Below are positions 1 through 8,963 of a stretch of 64,000 nt of DNA, one piece after another. Location: NCBI GenBank assembly GCA_958296075.1, contig CATQHW010000003.1:248001-312000 (forward strand), written 5' to 3'. A model generated the notes under the pieces. The model was not told the origin of the DNA. It saw only the letters and a program-made list of their open reading frames with translations, and ran no database searches. A program made the position numbers and the translations under genes. Source of the DNA: an uncultured Spirochaetia bacterium. GTDB lineage: Bacteria; Spirochaetota; Spirochaetia; SZUA-6; Bin103. Position 1 is the first letter of the stretch. The number at the start of each line of letters is the position of its first letter.

Positions 1-2
1 AT

Positions 3-1163
3 AACCCGGGGATAGTAATGGTGATCGACCATCTGGAGCCTGGAGGCGCTCAGCGGCAGTTCGTCCTTTTGGCAACCTCGTTGCATCGTATCGGTTATGA
101 GGTGAAGGTCGTGGTATTCCGTCCGGACTTCTTTTTTGGAGATGTGCTGCAGGACGTCGGTATTCCGGTAGTATACCTGCAATCACGCAATCGGTTCCAT
201 CTTTGGGTTCTCCTCCGACAGGAGATCCAGCGCGGGGGCGCGGAGGTCGTGATAAGTTTTCTTCCGTGGCCCAACCTGATGGTAGAACTCGCTGGGCTTC
301 CGACGCGCACCTTTGCGCTGATAGTGTCGGAAAGAAATTTGGATGTCACGATCGGTATCAAACGGCGTGTCGCCTATCATTGTCACAGATTGGCGGACGT
401 CGTGGTAAGCAATTCACATGCTCAGGGAGAGATCGTAGCACGGGTCCTAAGGCGTTGGAAGGTGCAGGCCCAAGTGATCGTAAATGGGGTTGATATTCGA
501 TACTTCAGGCCGGCAGACGACGAACGGGGCGGCGGATGCGACAAGCTGCGCTTGTTGGTGGTGGCGCGATTCGCACCGCAGAAAAACGTGATTCGGTTCA
601 TCGAGGCGGTGAGCGTGGTATGCGCGCGCCATCCGCAGATCGGATTGGAGGTAGATTGGTATGGAAAGGCATCGGCGGATGGTCCGGACGACGACGCGGC
701 GTGGGCGATGGCTCATCGGGGCAAGTTAGCTGCATATTACCAAAGTGTGGTGGATAATATAGCGCGGCATGGGCTTCAGGAACGCTTTCGGGTAAACGCT
801 CCCAGGAAGGATGTCCGGGCGCTGTACCAGCAATCGGACGTGGCGTGCATGCCGTCGCTGTACGAGGGCTGTTCCAACGTGATCGCGGAGGCGATGGCAT
901 GCGGGATTCCAGTATTGGCGAGCCGCGTGGGCGACAACGTGAGGCTTGTCCAGGAACGGCGCAACGGGTTGCTTTTCGATCCGATGTCGGTCGACGATAT
1001 GGCGAGGGCCATTGTCGGCTTTGCGGAGCTGTCGGTTTCTGAGCGGACGAGGCTAGGTCGAGAGGGACGAAGGATGGCCGAAGAGTTGCTGTCCGTCGAG
1101 GTGTTCGCAGATCGATATGCCAAGCTGATCGCAGAGGTGAACCCGCAAGGACGTGGCTCATGA
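3..1163 (+). CDS. Glycosyltransferase family 4, 5' end outside the window
   Basis: Retaining GT-B glycosyltransferase, probably adding a sugar to a lipid-linked surface-polysaccharide precursor at the cytoplasmic membrane. The N-terminal glycine-rich motif (EPGGAQRQF) starts at the left edge and the C-terminal donor site shows the family E-x7-E pattern in YEGCSNVIAEAMACG. The frame stays open to base 3, and an ATG at 18 falls inside the first beta strand (PGIVMVIDHLEPGG), so the true start is probably just before the window. An O-antigen ligase follows after 72 bp. GC is lower than in most of the window, as is common in polysaccharide loci. Sugar specificity cannot be read. Confidence 0.9.
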   Translation, partial: NPGIVMVIDHLEPGGAQRQFVLLATSLHRIGYEVKVVVFRPDFFFGDVLQDVGIPVVYLQSRNRFHLWVLLRQEIQRGGAEVVISFLPWPNLMVELAGLPTRTFALIVSERNLDVTIGIKRRVAYHCHRLADVVVSNSHAQGEIVARVLRRWKVQAQVIVNGVDIRYFRPADDERGGGCDKLRLLVVARFAPQKNVIRFIEAVSVVCARHPQIGLEVDWYGKASADGPDDDAAWAMAHRGKLAAYYQSVVDNIARHGLQERFRVNAPRKDVRALYQQSDVACMPSLYEGCSNVIAEAMACGIPVLASRVGDNVRLVQERRNGLLFDPMSVDDMARAIVGFAELSVSERTRLGREGRRMAEELLSVEVFADRYAKLIAEVNPQGRGS

Positions 1164-1235
1164 GCGGAGTCGGGCTTTTCAAAGGCGATCTCCGGTTCGC
1201 TGTGTGATCGAGTTCGCCAGACGTATTTCACGCTG

Positions 1236-2447
1236 ATGGGGGTTCATGTAGTCGGTGGCGTACTGATCGCGGTCTTTCAACTCATCGGGCGCTCGCAGGC
1301 GGAGCGCTTCATCGGTGTCGGCGGAACGGAGTGGTACCTGGAACTCAGGTTGTGGGTGTTGGCGGCTTTGTCCATCTGGTTGATCGGAGCCACGGCGATG
1401 GCGGGCACGAGACGGTTCGATGCGCGGGGCGTTGGAACCTTCGGTGTCATGTTCGCGCTCTTCGTGGGGTACATGATCGTAACAAGCCTCTGGGCGCCCG
1501 ATCCGATACGGGCGGCCACCAAGGCGTATGATCTGCTGTTCGTCGTCTGGTCGTGCGTTCTGATGGTCGTAGCGCTGAGGATTGGCGGAGTGCGAGCGAC
1601 GATCGACGGATTTTGGGGCGGGCTGTTCGCCGGCGCGCTGGCGATCGCCGCGATAGGGGTGGCGGCGTCTGTCGTTGGCACCTTAGCCGGAGGGCGGCTT
1701 TCGGTGTTATCGGGAGGCCCCAATGTATTCGGCCGGAACATGGGCTTGCTGGTGTTGGCGTCGCTTCGCTTGGTATTCGATGCCCGGCGCGTGTGGAGGA
1801 TTATCGGTATGGCGGCGGCGCCGGTGGCCGCGCTGCTCGTTCTGTTGTCTGGTTCGCGCGGGGCGATGCTGGCCCTGTTCTTCGGAGTGATCGTCTACCT
1901 GCTCGTACACCGCGTAGATCGACGAGTCCTTCTATCGCTTCTGGCCGTCGCCATACTTGGCGCGGTCGCCGTGGCCACGCGATTCGGCGAACTCGCGGTA
2001 GCGGTGTTCAGAGATCGGTTTCTTGTCGGGCTTCTCGTCGAGCAGTACTTCACCCACCGAGATGTTCTGGCGTTGGCGGGAATTCGGGCCGGCCTGCAGA
2101 ACCCGTTCGGAGGCCTTGGACTTGCCGGCTTCGCGGATCTAATGTCCCGTGGGGATTATCCACACAACATATTTATCGAGGCGTTCGCGGAGGGTGGACT
2201 CCCCGGATTGGCGCTCCTCTGCTTGCCGTTCTTGAGATATGTCGGTCGTTGGCGGCGAGGGATGGGACACGGCGATTCGCTGACGGTAGCCGGACTGGGA
2301 TTACTTGCGGTTTCGAGCAGCATTTCCGGAGATCTCTTCGACGGCCGCGGGGTGTTCCTGCTGCTCTTGATGGCGGTCGCCAGTCAGGAGCGTGCCGGCG
2401 CCGCCGGAAAGAGCCGCGTCGGTTCGCCGACGTATGACACACGATGA
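1236..2447 (+). CDS. O-antigen ligase/polymerase-like membrane protein (Wzy/WaaL type)
   Basis: Polytopic inner-membrane protein of 403 residues with about ten hydrophobic segments and a large periplasmic loop late in the chain. It carries the family-type 'ENPxGGLG'-like stretch (QNPFGGLGLAGF) and a PHNIFIEAFAEGGLPGL segment, typical of the O-antigen ligase family (PF04932), which polymerises or transfers lipid-linked glycans on the periplasmic side. The ATG is the first usable start after the upstream stop, although the frame is open back to that stop without another canonical codon. It overlaps the next glycosyltransferase by 4 bp (ATGA), so the two are translationally coupled. Ligase and polymerase cannot be told apart by eye. 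Confidence 0.85.
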   Translation: MGVHVVGGVLIAVFQLIGRSQAERFIGVGGTEWYLELRLWVLAALSIWLIGATAMAGTRRFDARGVGTFGVMFALFVGYMIVTSLWAPDPIRAATKAYDLLFVVWSCVLMVVALRIGGVRATIDGFWGGLFAGALAIAAIGVAASVVGTLAGGRLSVLSGGPNVFGRNMGLLVLASLRLVFDARRVWRIIGMAAAPVAALLVLLSGSRGAMLALFFGVIVYLLVHRVDRRVLLSLLAVAILGAVAVATRFGELAVAVFRDRFLVGLLVEQYFTHRDVLALAGIRAGLQNPFGGLGLAGFADLMSRGDYPHNIFIEAFAEGGLPGLALLCLPFLRYVGRWRRGMGHGDSLTVAGLGLLAVSSSISGDLFDGRGVFLLLLMAVASQERAGAAGKSRVGSPTYDTR

Positions 2448-3532
2448 GCGCTGGGAAAGCGAAGCCGCTCCGTGTCCTGCTCATCGGCGCTTTGCCGCCG
2501 CAGGCGCCGAGCTCGGCCAATCCCGTAGGCGGTGCGGCAGTGAATTTCGAGGATATGATGACGCAGTTTAAGCTGCGTGCAATCGATGTGACCGTTGTGG
2601 ACATTTCGCGTCCCCGCGTGAATCTCGGCGTGCGACAGATTTGGCACAATTTCGCAACTGTCGCCAGTTTGATATGGCGGATTGCGGGCCGCATATTTTT
2701 CAACGAAGTCGTGGTCATGCATATATCGGCAAAGAGTGTATGGTGGCTCGGATCGGGACTGTGGGGCATTTGCACAGCGTTTCGACGGCCGGTCGTACTG
2801 AAGTTCATCGGAGGTGACTTCGCGAAGGTATATGACGGGTATTCCACGGCAAAACGACGGTGGGCGAACGTAACGTACATGCGCTGCGCATTGATTCTGG
2901 TCCAAACGGAGGCTATCAAGAGACGATTTGCCGACCGAGATAACATCCGATGGTTTCCGAATACGCGAGACACTCGAGGGTCGGGAGCGGCGCCGCGAAA
3001 GGCTGCTCGACGTCTTGTCTTTGTATCGCAGTTGCGGATGGAAAAGGGACTGCGTGAGGCGGTGGACGCCTGCCGGGAGCTGCCGAGTGATTGCTGTCTG
3101 AACGTGTACGGACCGATTATGCCGAATACCGATCTCGGCGTATTCGACGGGCAGGAAAGGTCGGTGTATCGAGGAGTGCTGGCGCAGGGAGATGTTCCGG
3201 ATGCCCTGGAGCGGCATGATGTGTTGGTGTTGCCGACGTACTGGGACGTGGAAGGATATCCCGGCATCGCGCTGGAGGCGCTGCAGTGCGGGCGTCCGGT
3301 CATATCGACATCGTGGGGAAGCGTCCCGGAGGTCGTGGAGGACGGCAAGAGCGGCTTGCTGGTAGAGCCGCGATCGACGGCCGCGGTTCGGGAGGCGATA
3401 GAGCGCGTGATTGGCGATCCGGAGTTGTATCGCGCACTGTGTGCGGGAGCGCGGTGGCGCGGAGAGTTCTTTCGGAGCGAGAAGTGGTACGATGAGCTCT
3501 CGGCAGAGCTGATGCGGTTCGCGCGCCGGTGA
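2444..3532 (+). CDS. Glycosyltransferase family 4
   Basis: GT-B glycosyltransferase of 362 residues. The N-terminus has the loop GALPPQAPSSANPVGGAA, the central part a 'FVSQLRMEKGLREAV' donor-domain start, and the C-terminus the E-x7-E signature in VEGYPGIALEALQCGRP followed by a SVPEVV turn. It overlaps the O-antigen ligase by 4 bp and is the last plus-strand gene of the left-edge polysaccharide locus; the next gene is convergent. Codon use is less GC-biased than in the housekeeping genes further right. Expected role: extension of an oligosaccharide repeat unit. Donor and acceptor unknown. Confidence 0.88.
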   Translation: MSAGKAKPLRVLLIGALPPQAPSSANPVGGAAVNFEDMMTQFKLRAIDVTVVDISRPRVNLGVRQIWHNFATVASLIWRIAGRIFFNEVVVMHISAKSVWWLGSGLWGICTAFRRPVVLKFIGGDFAKVYDGYSTAKRRWANVTYMRCALILVQTEAIKRRFADRDNIRWFPNTRDTRGSGAAPRKAARRLVFVSQLRMEKGLREAVDACRELPSDCCLNVYGPIMPNTDLGVFDGQERSVYRGVLAQGDVPDALERHDVLVLPTYWDVEGYPGIALEALQCGRPVISTSWGSVPEVVEDGKSGLLVEPRSTAAVREAIERVIGDPELYRALCAGARWRGEFFRSEKWYDELSAELMRFARR

Positions 3533-3585
3533 TTCTGAAACCGGCAATTACGAAGGCGTGGGCGGTCGCGACGAGTTTCGTTGGT

Positions 3586-4404
3586 TCAGGTACCAATGGC
3601 GTGGCGCACGAAAACAAATTGATGATTCCCGGTACCTTCGGTGGGTATCACTGTCGATACGACGAATCCTTTGTCGCAATAGAACTGGACGACTTCTTCG
3701 CACTTTGCGTACTCATATGGATAGCCCCCGATCCAGTCCAGGATATCGGTCAATACATGCATTCCCCGTTGGCGATGGTATGTAGCAAACAAGTTGGAGC
3801 CTCGCCGAATGGAAGAAATCGCCCTTCTTCCCATTGAATAGGGCACGAAGACCATGGAAGTGGTAATCTTTGTGGCAAGATTGAGGTTGTAGAACCTCTT
3901 TATCACACGCCATATTTGCGACCGCAATCCGCAATCGTTGTAGATGGCAACGCACAAGGCGCCTCCGTTCCTGGTTAGCCCCGCCACGTTGTCCATTGCG
4001 TTCCACATGTCGCCGGTATGATGAAGAACGCCCCATGCGTATACAATGTCGTGAGTGTTCAACGAGTTCAAGAACTCCTTGTCCAGCACGGAGCCTCGTA
4101 GTACGGTCCAGTCTGGATCGCCAGGGAAAAACCGATCCCGGAGTTCCGCGGCGCACGAAACGGAGTCCGGGTCGTAGTCGAATGAGACCACTATGCAACC
4201 AGCTTGGCGCGCGCACAACGAAAAGAGTCCACTACCGCAGCCGACGTCAAGAAAGCGCTTTCCCTTGATGGCTTCGGCGGCGGTGGTGCCGTCCGGCGTC
4301 GAGATCATGGCCAGCAATGATTGCCTGGCCATCTCGATGTCCGCATCGGACAAGGTGGACAAATACTTCTTCCAGTTTCTCCCGAATCCAAAGCGTGACT
4401 TCAT
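3586..4404 (-). CDS. Class I SAM-dependent methyltransferase
   Basis: Cytosolic methyltransferase of 272 residues. Motif I is clear (FLDVGCGSGLFSL, about residues 50-62), followed by the acidic motif (VSFDYDPDSV) and a WGVLHHTGD motif at the end of strand 4, as in the Methyltransf_11/23 families. The ATG is preceded by an excellent ribosome site (GAGGAGGTG about 10 nt upstream), in contrast to the many apparently leaderless genes in this window. It converges on the glycosyltransferase at 2444-3532. The position suggests methylation of a sugar or lipid in the polysaccharide pathway; the substrate is not visible. Confidence 0.85.
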   Translation of the reverse strand: MKSRFGFGRNWKKYLSTLSDADIEMARQSLLAMISTPDGTTAAEAIKGKRFLDVGCGSGLFSLCARQAGCIVVSFDYDPDSVSCAAELRDRFFPGDPDWTVLRGSVLDKEFLNSLNTHDIVYAWGVLHHTGDMWNAMDNVAGLTRNGGALCVAIYNDCGLRSQIWRVIKRFYNLNLATKITTSMVFVPYSMGRRAISSIRRGSNLFATYHRQRGMHVLTDILDWIGGYPYEYAKCEEVVQFYCDKGFVVSTVIPTEGTGNHQFVFVRHAIGT

Positions 4405-4880
4405 TTTCTGCTCGCACCTCCTCGAACGTTCCCGATGTTCGTCCGCTCACCTGCTCGCAGCCGATTGAGGTTCTATCAAAGGATTCGAGTCATGAGGTTA
4501 CAGGAGCGGGGGCGGCGCGTCAACCACCAAGCGAGCCAGCAGGCGCGCTATCGGATCGGAATGTCAGGTAACGTCAGACCGCTGCGGCACGGGAAGCGGA
4601 GAGCAGGGTCTCTCAGGTCGCCGTCAGTTCCAAGCAACTCCTCGTCGGCCGCGCGTTTCTCAGAGCCCCTGATCGGCTCCTCGCCTAGGAGCCTGCCGCC
4701 ACGCGCGCGACTGATGCGATTCACCGCGCCGGCATTGAAGCGGCAGCGCAAAGCGCCGCGTCAATGGTATCGAAGGGCGTACCATCCTCGGTACGGGCCG
4801 GGGCGGTCTTACGCGACAGGCTGTGCCGGCTCACGGTGACACCCCGCCTGCCGATCGGTAGGATCGGGACAAGGAACGGA
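4405..4880. other. Intergenic region of 476 bp with the first copy of a duplicated leader
   Basis: No convincing gene. Open frames here lack family-like sequence. Positions 4763-4880 are a leader segment found again, with few changes, at 5429-5543 and 6069-6193, each time directly before a coiled-coil gene. Shared blocks are TCGAAGGGCGTRCCATCCTC and GGCTCACGGTGAC, then a TAGGATCGG segment just ahead of the ATG. The rest (4405-4762) shows nothing I can name. Confidence 0.6.
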
Positions 4881-5402
4881 ATGGCGCTCGGGGAGATTGA
4901 GTTGAACCAGGATTTGATGGCGCTCATCGGGGCGATCGTCGGGGGGACGATCCCCCTCGGCGCCGTCATGTTCGCGTTGATACGCTGGGTCGATGGCAGG
5001 AACCGCAAGGACATGGCGGTGCTCCGCGACGAAATGAAGGCGGGCGACAGCCGGCTCCGGGACGAGATGAAGGCGACCGAAGGTCGGCTCGAAGGCGCGA
5101 TCAGCGGGCTCCATGACGAGATGAAGGCGGGCGAAGACCGGCTCGAAGGCGCGATCAGCGGTCTCCGGGACGAGATGAAGGCGGGCGACCGCCGGCTCGA
5201 AGGTCGGTTCGAAGACGCGATCAGCGGGCTCGGTGACGAGATGAAGGCGACCGACCGCCGGCTCGAAGACGGAATCAGGGAAATCAACGAGCGGCTGGTC
5301 AACGTTGGGGACCGGCTGTCGAAGGTCGAAGGCGTCATTGAGGGAATGTTTTGGAGCGCCCGCAACCAGCCGCCCGAAACGCCGAGGGAAGGGGCGGCGT
5401 AG
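4881..5402 (+). CDS. Membrane-anchored hendecad-repeat coiled-coil protein, copy 1
   Basis: Protein of 173 residues with no function I recognise. Residues about 12-38 form one hydrophobic helix (MALIGAIVGGTIPLGAVMFAL), then a basic turn (RWVDGRNRK) that would put the rest in the cytoplasm. The remainder is a charged coiled coil built from 11-residue modules of the type RDEMKAGDxRL/RDEMKATEGRL, with inserted EGAISGL modules special to this copy, ending in a conserved INERLVNVGDRLSKVEGV helix and a Pro-rich tail. The 11-residue period suggests a right-handed or stuttered coil. The ATG at 4881 was chosen over an in-frame upstream codon because all three copies share this start. Copies 2 and 3 follow directly. 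Confidence 0.8.
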   Translation: MALGEIELNQDLMALIGAIVGGTIPLGAVMFALIRWVDGRNRKDMAVLRDEMKAGDSRLRDEMKATEGRLEGAISGLHDEMKAGEDRLEGAISGLRDEMKAGDRRLEGRFEDAISGLGDEMKATDRRLEDGIREINERLVNVGDRLSKVEGVIEGMFWSARNQPPETPREGAA

Positions 5403-5543
5403 CCGATCGGCCGGGCGAAGCGAATCGGTTGTGTCGAAGGGCGTGCCATCCTCGATACGGGCCGGGGCGGACTCGCGACGGGCTGTGGCGGCTCACGGTG
5501 ACGCCTTGCCCATTGATCCGGTAGGATCGGGACAAGGAACGGA

Positions 5544-6044
5544 ATGGCGCTCGGGGAGATTGAGTTGAACCAGGATTTGATGGCGCTCATCGGGGCGATC
5601 GTCGGGGGGACGATCCCCCTCGGCGCGGTCATGTTCGCGTTGATACGCTGGGTCGATGGCAGGAACCGCAAGGACATGGCGGTGCTCCGCGACGAGATGA
5701 AGGCAGGCGACGGCCGGCTCCGTGACGAGATGAAGGCGACCGAAGGTCGGCTCGGTGACGAGATGAAGGCGACCGAAGGCCGGCTGAGGGCCGATCTGAA
5801 GGCGACCGAAGACCGGCTCCGCGATGAGATGAAGGCGGGCGACCGCCGGCTCGAGAAGGCGATCGTCGGGCTCGGTGACGAGATGAAGGCGGGCGACCGC
5901 CGGCTCGAAGACGGAATCAGGGAAATCAACGAGCGGCTGGTCAACGTTGGGGACCGGCTGTCGAAGGTCGAAGGCGTCATCGAGGGAATGTTCTGGGGCG
6001 CCCGCAACCAGCCGCCCGAAACGCCGCGGGAAGGGGTGGCGTAG
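5544..6044 (+). CDS. Membrane-anchored hendecad-repeat coiled-coil protein, copy 2
   Basis: Second copy, 166 residues. The N-terminal membrane helix and C-terminal INERLVNVGDRLSKVEG helix are essentially those of copy 1. The central coil carries a different set of modules: RDEMKAGDGRL, RDEMKATEGRL, GDEMKATEGRL, RADLKATEDRL, RDEMKAGDRRL, EKAIVGL and GDEMKAGDRRL. The alanine-rich EGAISGL spacers of copy 1 are missing and one EKAIVGL spacer is present. Module gain and loss keeps the frame because each DNA repeat is 33 bp. The leader at 5429-5543 is a copy of the one before the first gene. The function may be scaffolding or oligomerisation, which is only an inference. Confidence 0.8.
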   Translation: MALGEIELNQDLMALIGAIVGGTIPLGAVMFALIRWVDGRNRKDMAVLRDEMKAGDGRLRDEMKATEGRLGDEMKATEGRLRADLKATEDRLRDEMKAGDRRLEKAIVGLGDEMKAGDRRLEDGIREINERLVNVGDRLSKVEGVIEGMFWGARNQPPETPREGVA

Positions 6045-6193
6045 CCACCGGCCGGGCGTAGTGAATCGGTTGTGTCGAAGGGCGTGCCATCCTCGGTGCG
6101 GTCCCGGGGCGGACTCGCGACCGGCTGTGCCGGCTGCCGGCTCACGGTGACACCCCAGCCCGTTGATCGTTTAGGATCGGCTCAGGGGAACGG

Positions 6194-6628
6194 ATGGCGC
6201 TCGGGGAGATTGAGTTGAACCAGGATTTGATGGCGCTCATCGGGGCGATCGTCGGGGGGACGATCCCTCTCGGCGCGGTCATGTTCGTGTTGATACGCTG
6301 GGTCGATGGCAGGAACCGCAAGGACATGGCGGTGCTCCGCGACGAGATGAAGGCAGGCGACGGCCGGCTCCGTGACGAGATGAAGGCGACCGAAGGTCGG
6401 CTCCGTGACGAGGTGAAGGCGGGCGACGGCCGGCTCGAGAAGGCGATCGTCGGGCTCCGTGACGAGATGAAGGCGGGTGACCGCCGGCTCGAAGACGGAA
6501 TCAGGGAAATCAACGAGCGGCTGGTCAACGTTGGGGACCGGCTGTCGAAGGTCGAGGGCGTCATCGAAGGAATGTTCTGGGGCGCCCGCAACCAGCCGCC
6601 CGAAACGCCGCGGGAAGGGGCTGCGTAG
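6194..6628 (+). CDS. Membrane-anchored hendecad-repeat coiled-coil protein, copy 3
   Basis: Third and shortest copy, 144 residues. Same N-terminal helix (one Ala-to-Val change, MFVLIRWVDG), same C-terminal helix and Pro-rich end. The coil is reduced to about four 11-residue modules (RDEMKAGDGRL, RDEMKATEGRL, RDEVKAGDGRL, then EKAIVGL and RDEMKAGDRRL). The leader has drifted more than the others (TTTAGGATCGGCTCAGGGG before the gene). The following 205 bp to the SLBB gene contain no gene I can support. Confidence 0.8.
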   Translation: MALGEIELNQDLMALIGAIVGGTIPLGAVMFVLIRWVDGRNRKDMAVLRDEMKAGDGRLRDEMKATEGRLRDEVKAGDGRLEKAIVGLRDEMKAGDRRLEDGIREINERLVNVGDRLSKVEGVIEGMFWGARNQPPETPREGAA

Positions 6629-6833
6629 CCCGCTTCCGCTAAGCCAAGGCTGGTCGCGTTGGTCAAGTCGCCCGTAGTGCGCAGTGCGAGTCTGACGGGC
6701 GGATGGACAGTTATCCGGCGCCCGGACTGGCGTTCACGATAGCCTCTCGCGAAGCGATTCCGAGAGCCGGTCCGACAGATCGATGGCCGTGTCGTAGGAA
6801 TCGAAGAAAGATGATCGCGAATCGCGGTCGGGT

Positions 6834-8963
6834 TTACGGATTGATCCAGCCGCTCACGGTGTTGACGGCGGTGGCGGTGCTGTTGAACAGGCTGATCACG
6901 GGGCTGATGCGCTGCAGGCCTTCGAGCAGGCGCAGCAGTACCTGCCGTTCGACGATCAGGATGTCGCCGCTGCTCACCGGCGCGTCGAGTGTGGCGGCGC
7001 CCAGGCTGCGGCCGGTCTTGTCGACGAAGTGGATCAGCCCCAGGTCGGCTTCCTGCGTGGCGCCGCCGGCCCGCAGCAGGTAGTCGCTCACCGTCAGACC
7101 GAACTGGAACGGGATCACGCCGGGGCGGTTCACCTCGCCCAACACGGTCACGAACACCTCGGTAGCCGGGATCACCAACTGGTCGCGCGGTTCCAGCGGC
7201 AGGTCGTCGTGCAGCCCGTCCCCGCTCCAGAGCGCCGCGGCGTCGAGCGCGATCCGTTCGCCGGCCCGCACCACGTAGCCCGCTTCCGCGCGCGCGAACG
7301 GGGTGGGGCCGCCGACGGCGTAGAGCGCGTCGTAGGCGGTCATGCCGGCGAAGAACGGCAGGACCGTCCGTACCGGCGCCGGCGCGGGCAGGCCGGTGTT
7401 CGGCTCCTGCGAGGCGCCGGACGGCAGAGCGGTCGGCAGCGTGATCGGACCCTCGCCGTCGATCGGCCTCCCGTACACGGCGCCTTCCACCACGATCGCC
7501 AAGCCCGACCCGTAGCTCGACAGCACGCGCACCGCCGCCGTGTCGTCGAGCGTCACCAGCGCCGCTTCCTCGAGCGTCACCGCCATCGACGCGTAGTCCC
7601 CGTTCAGGTCGGGTTGGCGCACCATGACGCGGCGGCGGTTGGCGTATGGCGTCGGCCCGCCGGCCTGGTTCACCAAGTCCGCCACCGTCGCGCCGCGCAG
7701 CAACTCGTACTCGCCCGGCAGCTCGACCGCCCCGGCGATGGAGACGGTGACGCGGGCGATCGGCACTACCACCCGGTCGTCGGCGCGCAGCGGGACGTCG
7801 GGCCGGGAGCCGTCCCAGACGGCGGCCGCGTCGAACGGCACCCGCTCCGCGTCGGCGCGGATGATGAAGCCGGCGTCCGCCACCGCGTACGGCGTGGGGC
7901 CGCCGAGCGCCGCCATCGCCTGCCGCAGGGACAACCCCGTCGAGTAGGGAATCGTCGCTTCGACCGGCTCCTTGGGGATCGTGATCGTCGCGGCGCCGTC
8001 CGGCGGGCCGCTGTGCGGAGCGCCGTAGAACGCTCCCGACAGAATCACCGGGTCGATGTGCCGGTTCGTGGAGCCGACCACGATCGCGTCGTGGTGGCGC
8101 AGCGGGATGCGGTCGGCGTCCTCGAACGCGACCGTCGCGCGACCGAACGAGCCGGGCTCCGGGTAGCCGCTGATCTCGATATGGTCCGGGTCGGCGTCCG
8201 GCAGGAACCCGCCCGCCCAGGCGATCAGCTCGGCCAGCCCCTCGGCCGGCAGCAGTTCGTACGACCCCGGGTAGCGGACGCTGCCGGCAATGGTGACCGT
8301 GGTCTCCGCGACCGGCACGAACACGCGGTCGCCCGGCCGTAGCAGCGGGTTGAAGTCGTCCCCTCCGACCTCGAAGAATCGGGCCAGATCGATGCGGTGC
8401 GGCGAGTCGCCGGCGCGCACCATCTCGATCCGCCGGCGGCTGCCGTGGTCGTCGAACCCGCCGGCCAGCCGGATGGCGTCGTGCACGCGGTTGATGGCGT
8501 GCGCGATCATGGTGCCGGGGGAGCGGACCGCCCCGCCCACGAACACCTCGAACCGCGCCGGGGAGATCAGCTCGAACTCCACGTAGTCGGCGGGGATGGC
8601 GCTCAGGGAGTCGAGGATGGAGCTGCGCAGGCGCGAATACTCCTGTCCAGCCGTCTCCACCGTGCCCAGGTACGGGACCTGCAGGTCGCCGTCGTCCTGG
8701 ACGGTCAGGACGAACTGCGCGGTCTGGTCGAGCGCGATCGTCAGCCGGTAACGGTCGCCAGGCGTGACCAGGTAGCGCTGGGAGCTGAGCAGCGTGGCCA
8801 GCATCTCCGCCTCCGAGAGCGCCGCCGGCTCCGGGATGCGCTGGCCGAACGCGACGGCCGCTCCGCCGCCGGCGGCGTCCTGCGCGGCCGCGTGCGGCGC
8901 CACGCCCAGGACCACGCACAGGACCAGCAGGAAGGAGAAGGAGGGAGCCCGTGGTGCGATCAT
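6834..8963 (-). CDS. Multi-SLBB polysaccharide biosynthesis/export protein
   Basis: Secreted protein of 709 residues. Residues 1-28 form a signal peptide ending at AHAAAQ-type sequence (VAPHAAAQD). A Poly_export domain follows at about 55-150 (LVTPGDRYRLTI, then VQVPYLG-like strands), then at least four SLBB units recognised by repeated 'GxVxxPGxYxL' turns (GSVRYPGSYELLP, GAVELPGEYELLRG, GEVNRPGVIPF) and 'AGGxTPYA' turns. It is far longer than E. coli Wza (about 380 residues) because of the extra SLBB repeats. Expected place: periplasm/outer membrane, forming or gating an export channel. Its ATG overlaps the stop of the Wzz-like gene (ATGA), so the two form a unit. Confidence 0.88.
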   Translation of the reverse strand: MIAPRAPSFSFLLVLCVVLGVAPHAAAQDAAGGGAAVAFGQRIPEPAALSEAEMLATLLSSQRYLVTPGDRYRLTIALDQTAQFVLTVQDDGDLQVPYLGTVETAGQEYSRLRSSILDSLSAIPADYVEFELISPARFEVFVGGAVRSPGTMIAHAINRVHDAIRLAGGFDDHGSRRRIEMVRAGDSPHRIDLARFFEVGGDDFNPLLRPGDRVFVPVAETTVTIAGSVRYPGSYELLPAEGLAELIAWAGGFLPDADPDHIEISGYPEPGSFGRATVAFEDADRIPLRHHDAIVVGSTNRHIDPVILSGAFYGAPHSGPPDGAATITIPKEPVEATIPYSTGLSLRQAMAALGGPTPYAVADAGFIIRADAERVPFDAAAVWDGSRPDVPLRADDRVVVPIARVTVSIAGAVELPGEYELLRGATVADLVNQAGGPTPYANRRRVMVRQPDLNGDYASMAVTLEEAALVTLDDTAAVRVLSSYGSGLAIVVEGAVYGRPIDGEGPITLPTALPSGASQEPNTGLPAPAPVRTVLPFFAGMTAYDALYAVGGPTPFARAEAGYVVRAGERIALDAAALWSGDGLHDDLPLEPRDQLVIPATEVFVTVLGEVNRPGVIPFQFGLTVSDYLLRAGGATQEADLGLIHFVDKTGRSLGAATLDAPVSSGDILIVERQVLLRLLEGLQRISPVISLFNSTATAVNTVSGWINP

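Larger units (their letters stand above)
4763..6628 (+). repeat. Tandem triplication of a leader-plus-gene unit of about 650 bp
   Basis: Three direct copies of a unit made of a leader of about 115-125 bp and a small coiled-coil gene. Gene starts are 663 and 650 bp apart (4881, 5544, 6194). The first ~50 codons and last ~45 codons are almost identical between copies, while the middle differs by whole 33-bp modules. The third unit ends soon after its stop; units 1 and 2 share an extra post-stop stretch (GCCGGGCGWAGYGAATCGGT type). This is consistent with recent tandem duplication plus repeat slippage. Confidence 0.9.

Noticed and set aside
4721-6145. 474-codon open frame antisense to the coiled-coil genes
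   Set aside because: Low-complexity Ser/Arg/Ile repeats (FISSRS type) that simply mirror the 33-bp repeats; no start or family signal.
4881-6628. CRISPR-like array from the regular 33-bp repeats
   Set aside because: Repeats are contiguous, in frame and coding, without spacers.
6142-8919. 925-codon open frame on the same strand as the SLBB gene in another frame
   Set aside because: Arg/Ala/Gly-rich shadow of a high-GC gene; the SLBB frame has a signal peptide and clear domains.
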